Below are positions 37,941-47,160 of a stretch of 54,862 bases of DNA, piece after piece (within the stretch, counting starts at the first letter, position 1; the number at the start of each line of letters is the position of its first letter). Made by a program: the position numbers and the translations under genes. The stretch comes from Treponema sp. (GTDB lineage: Bacteria > Spirochaetota > Spirochaetia > Treponematales > Breznakiellaceae), in assembly GCA_031256635.1 (NCBI GenBank), contig JAIRQF010000088.1, forward strand, positions 1-54,862. Reading direction: 5' to 3'. Below the pieces are notes generated by a model. The model saw only the letters and a list, made by a program, of their open reading frames with translations, was not told the DNA's origin and did no database searches.

Positions 37941-40701
37941 TTTTTAATTCAACGCCGGTTAGCGCTTCTTTTAATTTTTTATAAGAAGAAAAAGCCTGAT
38001 CAAATTCAAAGTCGTCAATTTGCTGAACAAGTGTATCTTTAATCTGGCCAATATGCGCGTCACCTGATATTGCCCTGATACTGTCTATTAATTTGCAGCA
38101 ATCAGGACTGCCCATTTTTAATAAAGGTTCCAGCGTATTTAATATTTTTTCCGCGTAATCCTGTCCGGATTCTTCAGGATCAGGTTTTGAAACTGAAGGA
38201 GCCGTTGCTGCGTGAAAAAGATCATCCATTTCCTTAAGACCGGACTGTTCATCCATCAAGTGGGAAAGTTCATTCAGAACAGCGGATAATTCTGTTTCCA
38301 GATGCAGCAATTCTTCTTCTGTCACCCTGTTTACCCCGCCTTTAAGCTGACGTTCAACAACAGCAGCGGCGGATTGAAGCTTTCTCATTCCTATCTGACC
38401 GGCATTGCTTTTCAATGAATGTGTAAGCCTGTATGCCAAAGACAGGTCGTTTTTCATTGCTGTAACAATTTCACTAAATTTATTATGGTTACTCCTTATA
38501 AACATCAATTGGAGTTTTTTGTGGAATTCTTCATCTGAATCAACATCCGCGGTTTTTTGCGCCGCATCAGGAGAAAGCTTGCCTGTTTCCAGCGGTTTAA
38601 GATATTTTAGCAGGCAGCGCCATAATTCCTGCGATGTAAAGGGTTTGCCAATACAGTCAATTATTCCGTTAGCCATGTAAATATCCTTGTCGCTTGTCAT
38701 TATGTTAGCTGTCAATGCGACAACAGGAATGTTTTTATCAAATTCAAGTATCCTTGACGCAGCTTCAAGGCCGTCCATGACAGGCATATGTATGTCCATT
38801 AAAACAAGGTCAAACTGTTTTTTTTCCAGCCGGCTTTGAACAAAATCAACGCCGATCTTTCCGTTCTCTGCGACAACGGTTTTAAGGCCGATCCTTTTAA
38901 GGTGTTCGCAGATAACCTGCTGATTCATCACGTTATCTTCGCATAACAGAACCTCGCCAGAAAACACAGGTTTATCAATATAACTATGCGAGACTTCTTT
39001 TTTTATCTGCTCTTTATCAGTTAAAGTAATGGTATCAAATGTAAGAACAAAACTGAATCTGCTACCGGTTCCGATCTTGCTTTCAACGGAAAGGACTCCG
39101 CCCATTAGTTCCAGAATATTTTTTGTAATGCTTAAGCCAAGTCCTGTTCCGCCGTACTGCCTTGTTGTGCCGCTTTCAGCCTGGGTAAACGGATCGAAAA
39201 TTTTCGCGATCTGTTCTTCTGTCATTCCGATACCGCTGTCCTTTACTTCAAAATACATCGTAACGGTTGTGTCGGTTTTATCCCTGATATCGGCAAAAAC
39301 TTTTACAGCTCCGGTATTTGTAAATTTTACCGCGTTGGACAAAAGATTTACAAGCACCTGACGGAGCCTTGTCGGATCACCTAACGGTTTTTTTCCCATT
39401 GACGGCTCAGCGTAAAATACCAGATTAATTCCCTTCTCAACGGCTTTAGGCATAATCAGTGTCTTACAGCCTGAGAACAGCTCGCAAAGATCAAATGGAA
39501 TTTTTTCCAAATCCATTCTCCCGGACTCTATTTTTGAAAGATCCAGAATATCGTTTATTATCTGCAGCAGCCATTGGGCGTTTTCAATAATTTTTGACAG
39601 ATAATCCTTTGTTCTCATGGAAATATCGCCGTCCATCGCAAGCTCGGAAAATCCCACTATGCTGTTCATCGGCGTCCTGATTTCATGGCTCATCTGGGCA
39701 AGGAACGTGCTTTTCGCGTGGCTGGCTATCTGCGCTTCCTTTAACGCGTCTTCCAGATTTGTCTGAAGTTTTACAATTTCCGTTATATTATTATGACGCT
39801 GGAAAGCGCTTGCTATCATTAAACAGCCTGAGCGCAGTATGGCGGCCTCATTCTCAGAAAAGACAACTTCGCGGTGGCAGTTGTCAAATCCGATAAATCC
39901 CCAAAATGTTTCCTGTAAAAACACAGGCGCCAGAAAAACCGACATTGCTTTACTGTATGAGAAAATTTGAAGTGTATCCGGCATATCGCGTACAAGGGAA
40001 TTAATGCACTGTCCTCTTGACAGAAGCTCTCCCCATTTTGGCAGCTTTTCGCTGTAGGATATATTGATCGTATGCTCTTTGCCCTGCTGAGGTTCAACCC
40101 GCTCCGACCATTCGTATATCTGCGTTGCGCATAACTGTCCTCGATTTATGCTGTTTTCCCAGATATAAACGCGATCGGCGTCTACTGTCGCTGCCATCAT
40201 TCCCATGCAGCGGTAAAGACTCCTTTCAAACTGCGGAATATCCGAATCAAGCAAAATAGCGGCTACAATATTGATAGTATGCAGCAATTGATCGCGGTGA
40301 TCCCTGTCATTCATCGCCGACATTAATGTTTCGTTATTTTTATTAAAGCGTTTCCATGTTTTAAGCATTGTCCTTGCAAGCTCGCCAATTTCATCATCAC
40401 GATCAACACCGGTGATTTCATTGTTCATTAAGGTCGCCGAGGAAACGCTTTTTATAAGGCTTTGAAGCGGAGAGAGCATCATTTTTTTAATTAAAACGGA
40501 ACTTGCCGCGGCGTAAATAAAAAATGACAGAACAACCGCGGCGCCAGGAATAATTATGCGCAAATAAAGCGGCGCGGAAACATTAACAAACATTCCGGCG
40601 CTGACTGCGGCGATAAAAATAATAATGACCGCAAACAGGAGCATATTGATGGTTTTAAAGCGTACGGAAATATTATTTTTTTGCTTTTTCCCGTCTTTCA
40701 T
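37933..40701 (-). CDS. Hybrid histidine kinase (TM-HAMP-GAF-HisKA-HATPase-REC-Hpt plus C-terminal helical module)
   Basis: MSHEIRTPMNSIVGF, GTGLGLSITKNI, LVLMDIHMPVMDG, RLTHSLKSNAGQIG. Start taken as ATG 40701 (MKDGKKQKN) just after the upstream stop. Confidence 0.88.
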   Translation of the reverse strand: MKDGKKQKNNISVRFKTINMLLFAVIIIFIAAVSAGMFVNVSAPLYLRIIIPGAAVVLSFFIYAAASSVLIKKMMLSPLQSLIKSVSSATLMNNEITGVDRDDEIGELARTMLKTWKRFNKNNETLMSAMNDRDHRDQLLHTINIVAAILLDSDIPQFERSLYRCMGMMAATVDADRVYIWENSINRGQLCATQIYEWSERVEPQQGKEHTINISYSEKLPKWGELLSRGQCINSLVRDMPDTLQIFSYSKAMSVFLAPVFLQETFWGFIGFDNCHREVVFSENEAAILRSGCLMIASAFQRHNNITEIVKLQTNLEDALKEAQIASHAKSTFLAQMSHEIRTPMNSIVGFSELAMDGDISMRTKDYLSKIIENAQWLLQIINDILDLSKIESGRMDLEKIPFDLCELFSGCKTLIMPKAVEKGINLVFYAEPSMGKKPLGDPTRLRQVLVNLLSNAVKFTNTGAVKVFADIRDKTDTTVTMYFEVKDSGIGMTEEQIAKIFDPFTQAESGTTRQYGGTGLGLSITKNILELMGGVLSVESKIGTGSRFSFVLTFDTITLTDKEQIKKEVSHSYIDKPVFSGEVLLCEDNVMNQQVICEHLKRIGLKTVVAENGKIGVDFVQSRLEKKQFDLVLMDIHMPVMDGLEAASRILEFDKNIPVVALTANIMTSDKDIYMANGIIDCIGKPFTSQELWRCLLKYLKPLETGKLSPDAAQKTADVDSDEEFHKKLQLMFIRSNHNKFSEIVTAMKNDLSLAYRLTHSLKSNAGQIGMRKLQSAAAVVERQLKGGVNRVTEEELLHLETELSAVLNELSHLMDEQSGLKEMDDLFHAATAPSVSKPDPEESGQDYAEKILNTLEPLLKMGSPDCCKLIDSIRAISGDAHIGQIKDTLVQQIDDFEFDQAFSSYKKLKEALTGVELKTN

Positions 40702-40708
40702 GATCGCT

Positions 40709-42877
40709 TTATTCTCTTGGAGATTCAGATACATTTTCCTCAACGGGACGGAGATACTTAAGAAGACAGCGCCACAGCTCCTGGGATGTAAACGGTTTGC
40801 CGACACAGTCATTCATTCCGCTCTTTTTATAAATATCCCAATCGCCTGACATTATGTTAGCTGTCATGGCAATAACGGGAATTCCCGTTTTTAATTCAAT
40901 TATTTTCGCGGACGCTTCAAGGCCGTCCATAACAGGCATGTGAATATCCATAAAAATCAAATCAAACTGTTTTTCGCCGTAATTCATGCGTCTTTTGACC
41001 ATATCCACGCCGATTTTTCCGTTATCTGCAACAATTGTCTTAAGGCCGACTCTGGCAAGATGATCGCAGATAACTTCCTGATTCATCGTGTTATCTTCGC
41101 ATAACAAAATCTCGCCGTTAAAAAAGGGTTTTTCAATTTCATCAAGCATTAAAGTCTGCTCTGAATTTTTATCACTGGAGTAATCTATAGCGTCAAAAGT
41201 CAAATCAAAACAGAATTTTGTGCCGACACCAGGCATACTGTCTACCAGCAGTTCGCCGCCCATCAATTTTACAATATTGTTTGTTATTGTAAGGCCAAGC
41301 CCTGTGCCGCCGTATTTACGCGTAGTTCCGGATTCAGCCTGTATAAAAGGTTCGAATATTTTAGAAACCTGCTCGGGCGTCATTCCGATACCGCTGTCTT
41401 TAATTTCAAAGTGCATGGTTATTGAAGTATCAGAGATACTTTTCAATACAGCCTGCAGTTTAATCATTCCGGTATTGGTAAATTTCACCGAATTGGAAAG
41501 CAGATTGATAAAAACCTGGCGAAGTCTCGTAGGATCACCGACAGGCTTTTTATTCACGCTCGGTTCGGCGTAAAAATGAAGAATAATTCCCTTTTCTACA
41601 GCTTTAGGTAATATTAATGTTCTGCATCCTGAGAGCAGCTCATGCATATCAAAAGGAATTTTTTCCAGTTCCATTTTACCGGATTCCACTTTGGAAATAT
41701 CCAGTATGTCGTTAATTATTTGAAGAAGCCATTCCGCGTTGGTTTTAATTTTTTGAAGGTAATCTCTTGTTTTTGGCGATGTTTCGCCGTCCAGAGCAAG
41801 CTCCGAGAATCCCATAATACTGTTCATCGGCGTTCTTATCTCGTGGCTCATGTTAGCGAGAAAAGTTGATTTTGTTACAGACGCGATTTCAGCTTCCTTT
41901 CGCAGCTGATCAACCTGCAGATACGGACGCCTTAAAATAATAGCGGCTGCGATCGCGGCGGCAATACTTAAAATTAGTGTAATCATACCCATCAATAAAA
42001 TACCGCCCGGAATATCTTTAAGCGGACTTTCCGGAATTGGCGCAATTAAACCCAGAAACCAGTTTTCCGTCGGGCTTGAAACAGGCCGGTATGCGCATAT
42101 TCTGGGCACACCGTTAAGGCTGAACTGAGCTACGCCGCGTTCTCCTGTCTGTCCAATAATCACCATCTGCGCAACACCGGCGTACGAACTGTCTGTATTT
42201 GCAAGATCGATAAAGTTAATTCTGTCTTCTACCCATTGCTGGCGGATATTGGAAATAATCGTCCCTTCTTTATCATCAATAAAAAGATGTCCTGACTGCC
42301 AGAATTTAAACTGAGAAATAAGGCCGCTGAAATGAAGTCCCGGCAGAACCGCGGCAAGAATAAGCCCTTCGCCAATCGGAGCGGATACATACATTACAAG
42401 AGTGCCGTCAGGCAAATACATTGTGCTTGATACAGCCTGGCCGCCGTTCATGGCAATGCGCATAAATGGTTCGTTTATTAAGCTAGGAGGCACAACAGAT
42501 ACGCCCCATGAGTCCAGAAGATTCTTGTCATCAAAAACAGCCAACCCGATATATCTGAAATATTCCTCGCCGATTCGCTCCAGCGCGCCTTCGTGTACGC
42601 CCGCGCTGTATAAAAGGCGAATATCTTTTGCGGCTTCAGCTGCTCTTATTTTTAAAACTTCAATTTCTTTTGATACATACTGATCCGCAAGATCAACCGC
42701 GACAAGCATGGATTCCTCAATTGATCTTATTGTACTGCGCGTCAAAAACCACCCGCCTGCCGCCAGCGCGAAAGCTGTAATTATTACCGCTGTCGCGATA
42801 ATAACGATAAAAATCCTTAAATGTACCGGCTTGCCGGAATTATTAGTTTTTGTTTTACCGTCGCCTTCGGTGCTCAT
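40709..42877 (-). CDS. Hybrid histidine kinase (Cache-like sensor-HisKA-HATPase-REC, no Hpt)
   Basis: MSHEIRTPMNSIMGF, GTGLGLTITNNI, LIFMDIHMPVMDG; ends shortly after REC. Confidence 0.9.
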   Translation of the reverse strand: MSTEGDGKTKTNNSGKPVHLRIFIVIIATAVIITAFALAAGGWFLTRSTIRSIEESMLVAVDLADQYVSKEIEVLKIRAAEAAKDIRLLYSAGVHEGALERIGEEYFRYIGLAVFDDKNLLDSWGVSVVPPSLINEPFMRIAMNGGQAVSSTMYLPDGTLVMYVSAPIGEGLILAAVLPGLHFSGLISQFKFWQSGHLFIDDKEGTIISNIRQQWVEDRINFIDLANTDSSYAGVAQMVIIGQTGERGVAQFSLNGVPRICAYRPVSSPTENWFLGLIAPIPESPLKDIPGGILLMGMITLILSIAAAIAAAIILRRPYLQVDQLRKEAEIASVTKSTFLANMSHEIRTPMNSIMGFSELALDGETSPKTRDYLQKIKTNAEWLLQIINDILDISKVESGKMELEKIPFDMHELLSGCRTLILPKAVEKGIILHFYAEPSVNKKPVGDPTRLRQVFINLLSNSVKFTNTGMIKLQAVLKSISDTSITMHFEIKDSGIGMTPEQVSKIFEPFIQAESGTTRKYGGTGLGLTITNNIVKLMGGELLVDSMPGVGTKFCFDLTFDAIDYSSDKNSEQTLMLDEIEKPFFNGEILLCEDNTMNQEVICDHLARVGLKTIVADNGKIGVDMVKRRMNYGEKQFDLIFMDIHMPVMDGLEASAKIIELKTGIPVIAMTANIMSGDWDIYKKSGMNDCVGKPFTSQELWRCLLKYLRPVEENVSESPRE

Positions 42878-45504
42878 TTTTGTTCCTCTTTTGATTTATT
42901 TTCGCTGTTTGCAAGCTCAAGCTCATCAAGTACCAGATTCAATTCATTTTCAAGAATCGCAAGCTGCTCTTTCGTTGCGTGATTTTCGCCGTTTCTAAGA
43001 TTGCGTTCAACGTTTAATGCCGCGTTTTGCAGATTTTTTTTACCAAGCTGCGCGGCGTTGCCTTTCAATGTATGCGCAAGCCTGTGCGCGCTTGAAATAT
43101 CGCCGGCATCCAGAAACGTCATTATTTCGTTGAATTTATTACGGTAGGATTTTACAAAATACGCCTGAAGCGTTTTTTGATACTCAGCGTCCGCTTCAAG
43201 AAGATCGTCTGTTTTGAATACGGCGCCTGAATATGATTCAGTTTCAGTTTTTTCTTCAGGTTTATTTTCGTAATTAACAGGTTTCAGATATTTCAGCAGG
43301 CAATGCCAAAGCTCCTGGGATGTAAAAGGCTTACATATACAATCAAGCATGCCGCTGTTCATATAATTGTTTCTTTCATCCGCCATAACATTAGCTGTCA
43401 TTGCTATAATTGGAATATTCGCGTCTATTTCGCGGATTTGCTTTGCCGCCTGTATGCCGTCCATGACAGGCATGTGTATATCCATAAAAATAAGATCAAA
43501 CTGTTTTTTTTCGCTTAATATACGGCGCCTTATCATGTCAAAGCCAATCCTTCCGTTCCATGCCACAGTTGGTTTCAGTCCGATTCTGGTCAGATGTTCG
43601 CAGATAACCTGCTGATTCATCGGGTTATCTTCGCATAACAAAACATCGCCTTTAAATACGGGTTTTTCAAGTTCATTAAGAAGAACTTTTTTGTGATAAA
43701 GATCATCATCTGTCGCGTCAAGCGTATCAAATGTCAGGGTAAAACTGAACTTGCTGCCAAGCCCCGGAGTGCTTTCCACAAACAGGCTGCTTCCCATAAG
43801 CTCCAGAATATTTCTTGTTATTGAAAGACCAAGCCCTGTACCGCCGTATTGCCGCGTGGTTCCGGTTTCCGCCTGTGTAAAGGGATCAAATATTTTTTCT
43901 ATCTGCTCGCTTGTCATTCCAATGCCTGAATCCTTTACCTCAAAATGCATCGTTACTGTATTTTCGCTCATGTTTTTAATTTCCGCGTAAAGGTTTACAG
44001 TTCCGGTGTTTGTAAATTTAACCGCGTTGGAAAGAAGATTTACAAGTATCTGGCGCATTCTTGTAGGATCGCCCAGCAGCATTTTTCCGATGCTCGGTTC
44101 GGCGAAAAAGTGCAGCATAATTCCCTTCTCAACCGCTTTCGGCATAACGAGGGTTCTGCAGCCTGTAAACAGTTCATGTATATTAAAAGGAATTTTTTCT
44201 AGGTCCATTTTGCCGGATTCAACTTTGGATATGTCAAGAATATCGTTTATTATCTGAAGTAATCCTTCGGTGTTTTCAAGAATTTTTACAAGATAATCTC
44301 TTGTTCTTTGCGGAATATCATCATCAAGCGCAAGTTCGGAAAAGCCCATGATGCTGTTCATTGGCGTTCTGATTTCGTGGCTCATGTTTGCAAGAAATAC
44401 GGATTTTGTAACAGAGGCCATCTGCGCCTTGTTGGCTGAATCGCGCAGCTGCTCAACAAGAGAAAAAACATCGGAGCTTAAAGAAGATATTTCATCGGGC
44501 ATCTTTTCAGTTTTCTCGTCTTTAATGTTCAGACTGCCCTGGGCAGCGCCCGCAACAAGAGCGGCGAGCCTGTTAATGGGTTTTGTAAGCCTGGAAACTA
44601 TCTGAAACAATATCAGGAAAGAAACAATGAGTCCCACTAAACAAATAATTGTATTATTAATAATTAAACGGTTTCTTTCCTTAAACAACTGCGAATTGGA
44701 AACGCCGACAACCATCATCGCGAAGATTTCATTTTTGGAATTTACAATCGGATGTAAAAACGCGTTATATGATTCGCCCATTACATCCAGATAATTGATA
44801 TATACAAATCCTTCTTCAAACGCGTCAGGTGATAAATTAAATTCGGATTGTGTGCTCGTGATGCGCTCACCGTTTCTTACAATGGTTGTCGCGATTCTGG
44901 TATTGCCCAGAAATACGGAAAAATCCGCGTTAAAATGCTGTTTGAGCCTGTCCACTGATTCATTCTCATCAAGTCTTACGCCCGCGGAAATTACTCCGAT
45001 TATTTCACCGTTACTGCCATAAACAGGCGCGCCTGTATGAACAGAAAGAGCGATAATTGCGCCTGATTCATAATATGTAGAGATTTTTCCGTCTAAGGCA
45101 TCTTCAATGTTCTGCATACTCGCTATTAAATCGCCGTATAAAGACGGCATATGCGTTCTTGCCAGAACATATCCCTCTGTGTCTGTTACTGTAAAATATG
45201 ATACATCAAAATATTCAACAATGCCGTCTAACGCTTTAAATATTTTTTCCGTACTTCGCTCGCTTACAGCGCTGATTAAATCTGGAAGATACGCTGCGGA
45301 AAAAGCCGCCATTTTGGTATTGTGTTCATATTTCTCCAGATAGCTTCCCAGATTATATGAAGTAACCGTAATTATCTCGTTATTCAAAATTGTTGAAAAT
45401 CTGAAAAAAACAATTGATGAATAAACTGTCATTACAACCGCCAGAAAAAATAATATTACTACCGACGGGAAAATTATTTTGCTTTTTAAACTTCTGCCTA
45501 TCAT
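42874..45504 (-). CDS. Hybrid histidine kinase (Cache-HAMP-HisKA-HATPase-REC-Hpt)
   Basis: MSHEIRTPMNSIMGF, GTGLGLSITRNI, LIFMDIHMPVMDG, RLAHTLKGNAAQLG. Confidence 0.9.
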   Translation of the reverse strand: MIGRSLKSKIIFPSVVILFFLAVVMTVYSSIVFFRFSTILNNEIITVTSYNLGSYLEKYEHNTKMAAFSAAYLPDLISAVSERSTEKIFKALDGIVEYFDVSYFTVTDTEGYVLARTHMPSLYGDLIASMQNIEDALDGKISTYYESGAIIALSVHTGAPVYGSNGEIIGVISAGVRLDENESVDRLKQHFNADFSVFLGNTRIATTIVRNGERITSTQSEFNLSPDAFEEGFVYINYLDVMGESYNAFLHPIVNSKNEIFAMMVVGVSNSQLFKERNRLIINNTIICLVGLIVSFLILFQIVSRLTKPINRLAALVAGAAQGSLNIKDEKTEKMPDEISSLSSDVFSLVEQLRDSANKAQMASVTKSVFLANMSHEIRTPMNSIMGFSELALDDDIPQRTRDYLVKILENTEGLLQIINDILDISKVESGKMDLEKIPFNIHELFTGCRTLVMPKAVEKGIMLHFFAEPSIGKMLLGDPTRMRQILVNLLSNAVKFTNTGTVNLYAEIKNMSENTVTMHFEVKDSGIGMTSEQIEKIFDPFTQAETGTTRQYGGTGLGLSITRNILELMGSSLFVESTPGLGSKFSFTLTFDTLDATDDDLYHKKVLLNELEKPVFKGDVLLCEDNPMNQQVICEHLTRIGLKPTVAWNGRIGFDMIRRRILSEKKQFDLIFMDIHMPVMDGIQAAKQIREIDANIPIIAMTANVMADERNNYMNSGMLDCICKPFTSQELWHCLLKYLKPVNYENKPEEKTETESYSGAVFKTDDLLEADAEYQKTLQAYFVKSYRNKFNEIMTFLDAGDISSAHRLAHTLKGNAAQLGKKNLQNAALNVERNLRNGENHATKEQLAILENELNLVLDELELANSENKSKEEQK

Positions 45505-45522
45505 TTGTATTCTCCGCTCATT

Positions 45523-47145
45523 TTACCGCTGCTCCCCGTTCCAGGCAAGATTCTCCTTTATTTTCGCAAGAGTGTCCATTGCCTGGGTAAATTCAAAATC
45601 GTCTATTTGCTGTATAAGTTTTAATTTTAATTCATTGTCCGCTTTATTGGTTATATCCGGAAGACAGCGAATTTTATCAATAAGTTTAAGACAGTCTGAG
45701 CTTCCCATTTTCAACATTGCCTCAAGATTATCTATCAATTCACGCGCCGCGTTCTCATCCATTAAATCATTTCCGCCCACTGCCTGAACAGGTTTATCAG
45801 CCGCGTTATTATTAATTGAGCCGGCGCGGGATTCTTCTTCAGGAAATTCACTTTCTATCTGCGACAATACAGCGCTCAATTCATTTTCAAGCTGCTTCAT
45901 CTGCTCTTCTGTAACCTGATTCACTCCGTCCTTAAGAAGGAGTTCAATGGAGGATGCCGTTTTTTGAAGTGATGTTTTTCCTATTTGTCCCGCGTTGCTT
46001 TTAAGACTGTGAACAAGAATGTGCGCGTTTTTAACATCACCAGCTTTAAGCGCGTTTATAATTTCTTCACATTTTTTCTGATTGGTTTTATGAAATAATT
46101 TTAAAAGGCCGCTTTGTAACTGCAAATCATATTTTATAAGCGGTTTTTTAGTATCATTAATCACGTTGTTGTTATTAAGCCCGCCTGCGGCGGTTTTTAC
46201 TGTTTTAAAGACCAGCTCAAAACTGAATTTACTTCCAAGTCCCGGAGAGCTTTCAATTGAAAGTTTTCCTCCCATCATTTTAATAATATTAATGGTTAAC
46301 GGCAGACCCAGACCCGTTCCGCCGTATTTGCCTGTTTGCATGAACGGCGCGGATATTTTCTCAATCTGTGCGCTCTCCATGCCGATTCCGGTATCTGTTA
46401 CTTCAAAATAAATTGTGACGCTTTTTTCCCTGCTTTCTTTAATGGCGGCGGTTAATTTTATTATACCGTTATTTGTAAACTTTACGGCGTTGGAAAGCAA
46501 ATGTAAAAACACCTGACGCAGCCTTACAGGATCGCCTAACGGCATGTTATCTGCAAACGGCTCAGGGTAAAAATGAAGCATAATCCCTTTTTCAGACGCT
46601 TTCGGGGTGATTAAAGTCTGACAGACCGCGAATAAATCATCCATATTAAAAGGAATATGTTCAAGTTCCAATTTTCCTGATTCAATTTTGGAAATGTCCA
46701 GAATTTCGTCTACTATCTGTAAAAGCCATTCTGTGTTTCTACTGATTTTTTCAATACAGTCTTTTGTTTTTTGTGAACATTCATAATCAAGAGCCAATTG
46801 TGCAAAACCCATAATACTGTTCACCGGAGTGCGCATCTCATTGCTCATGTTCACCAAAAACACGGATTTCGCATAACTTGCGGCTTCCGTCTGCTTTTTT
46901 TCTTCATCTTTTTTTCTTTTTACCAAATCAAACTGTATTAAAACAATTATTAATACCGCCGCGAGAATAAATCCCAGAAGAAAAAGCACAAATTCAGGGC
47001 TGCGAAGTTCCCTGTAAAATTCCCTCTCCGGCGTTATGCTGAACCTGTAAACCGTAACCATAAGAATAAGCGCGATTATAATAAAAAAAAGCTGAAAGTA
47101 TAACGGACGCAAAAATTTATTTTTTTTAAGAGAATCAATGTTCAT
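45523..47145 (-). CDS. Histidine-kinase-like protein lacking phospho-acceptor His and receiver, with Hpt (HisKA*-HATPase-Hpt)
   Basis: MSNEMRTPVNSIMGFAQ (His to Asn), intact TDTGIGM and GGTGLGL ATPase motifs, ILVHSLKSNAGQIG Hpt, no REC. Confidence 0.88.
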   Translation of the reverse strand: MNIDSLKKNKFLRPLYFQLFFIIIALILMVTVYRFSITPEREFYRELRSPEFVLFLLGFILAAVLIIVLIQFDLVKRKKDEEKKQTEAASYAKSVFLVNMSNEMRTPVNSIMGFAQLALDYECSQKTKDCIEKISRNTEWLLQIVDEILDISKIESGKLELEHIPFNMDDLFAVCQTLITPKASEKGIMLHFYPEPFADNMPLGDPVRLRQVFLHLLSNAVKFTNNGIIKLTAAIKESREKSVTIYFEVTDTGIGMESAQIEKISAPFMQTGKYGGTGLGLPLTINIIKMMGGKLSIESSPGLGSKFSFELVFKTVKTAAGGLNNNNVINDTKKPLIKYDLQLQSGLLKLFHKTNQKKCEEIINALKAGDVKNAHILVHSLKSNAGQIGKTSLQKTASSIELLLKDGVNQVTEEQMKQLENELSAVLSQIESEFPEEESRAGSINNNAADKPVQAVGGNDLMDENAARELIDNLEAMLKMGSSDCLKLIDKIRCLPDITNKADNELKLKLIQQIDDFEFTQAMDTLAKIKENLAWNGEQR

Positions 47146-47160
47146 GCCATTACCATCGAA

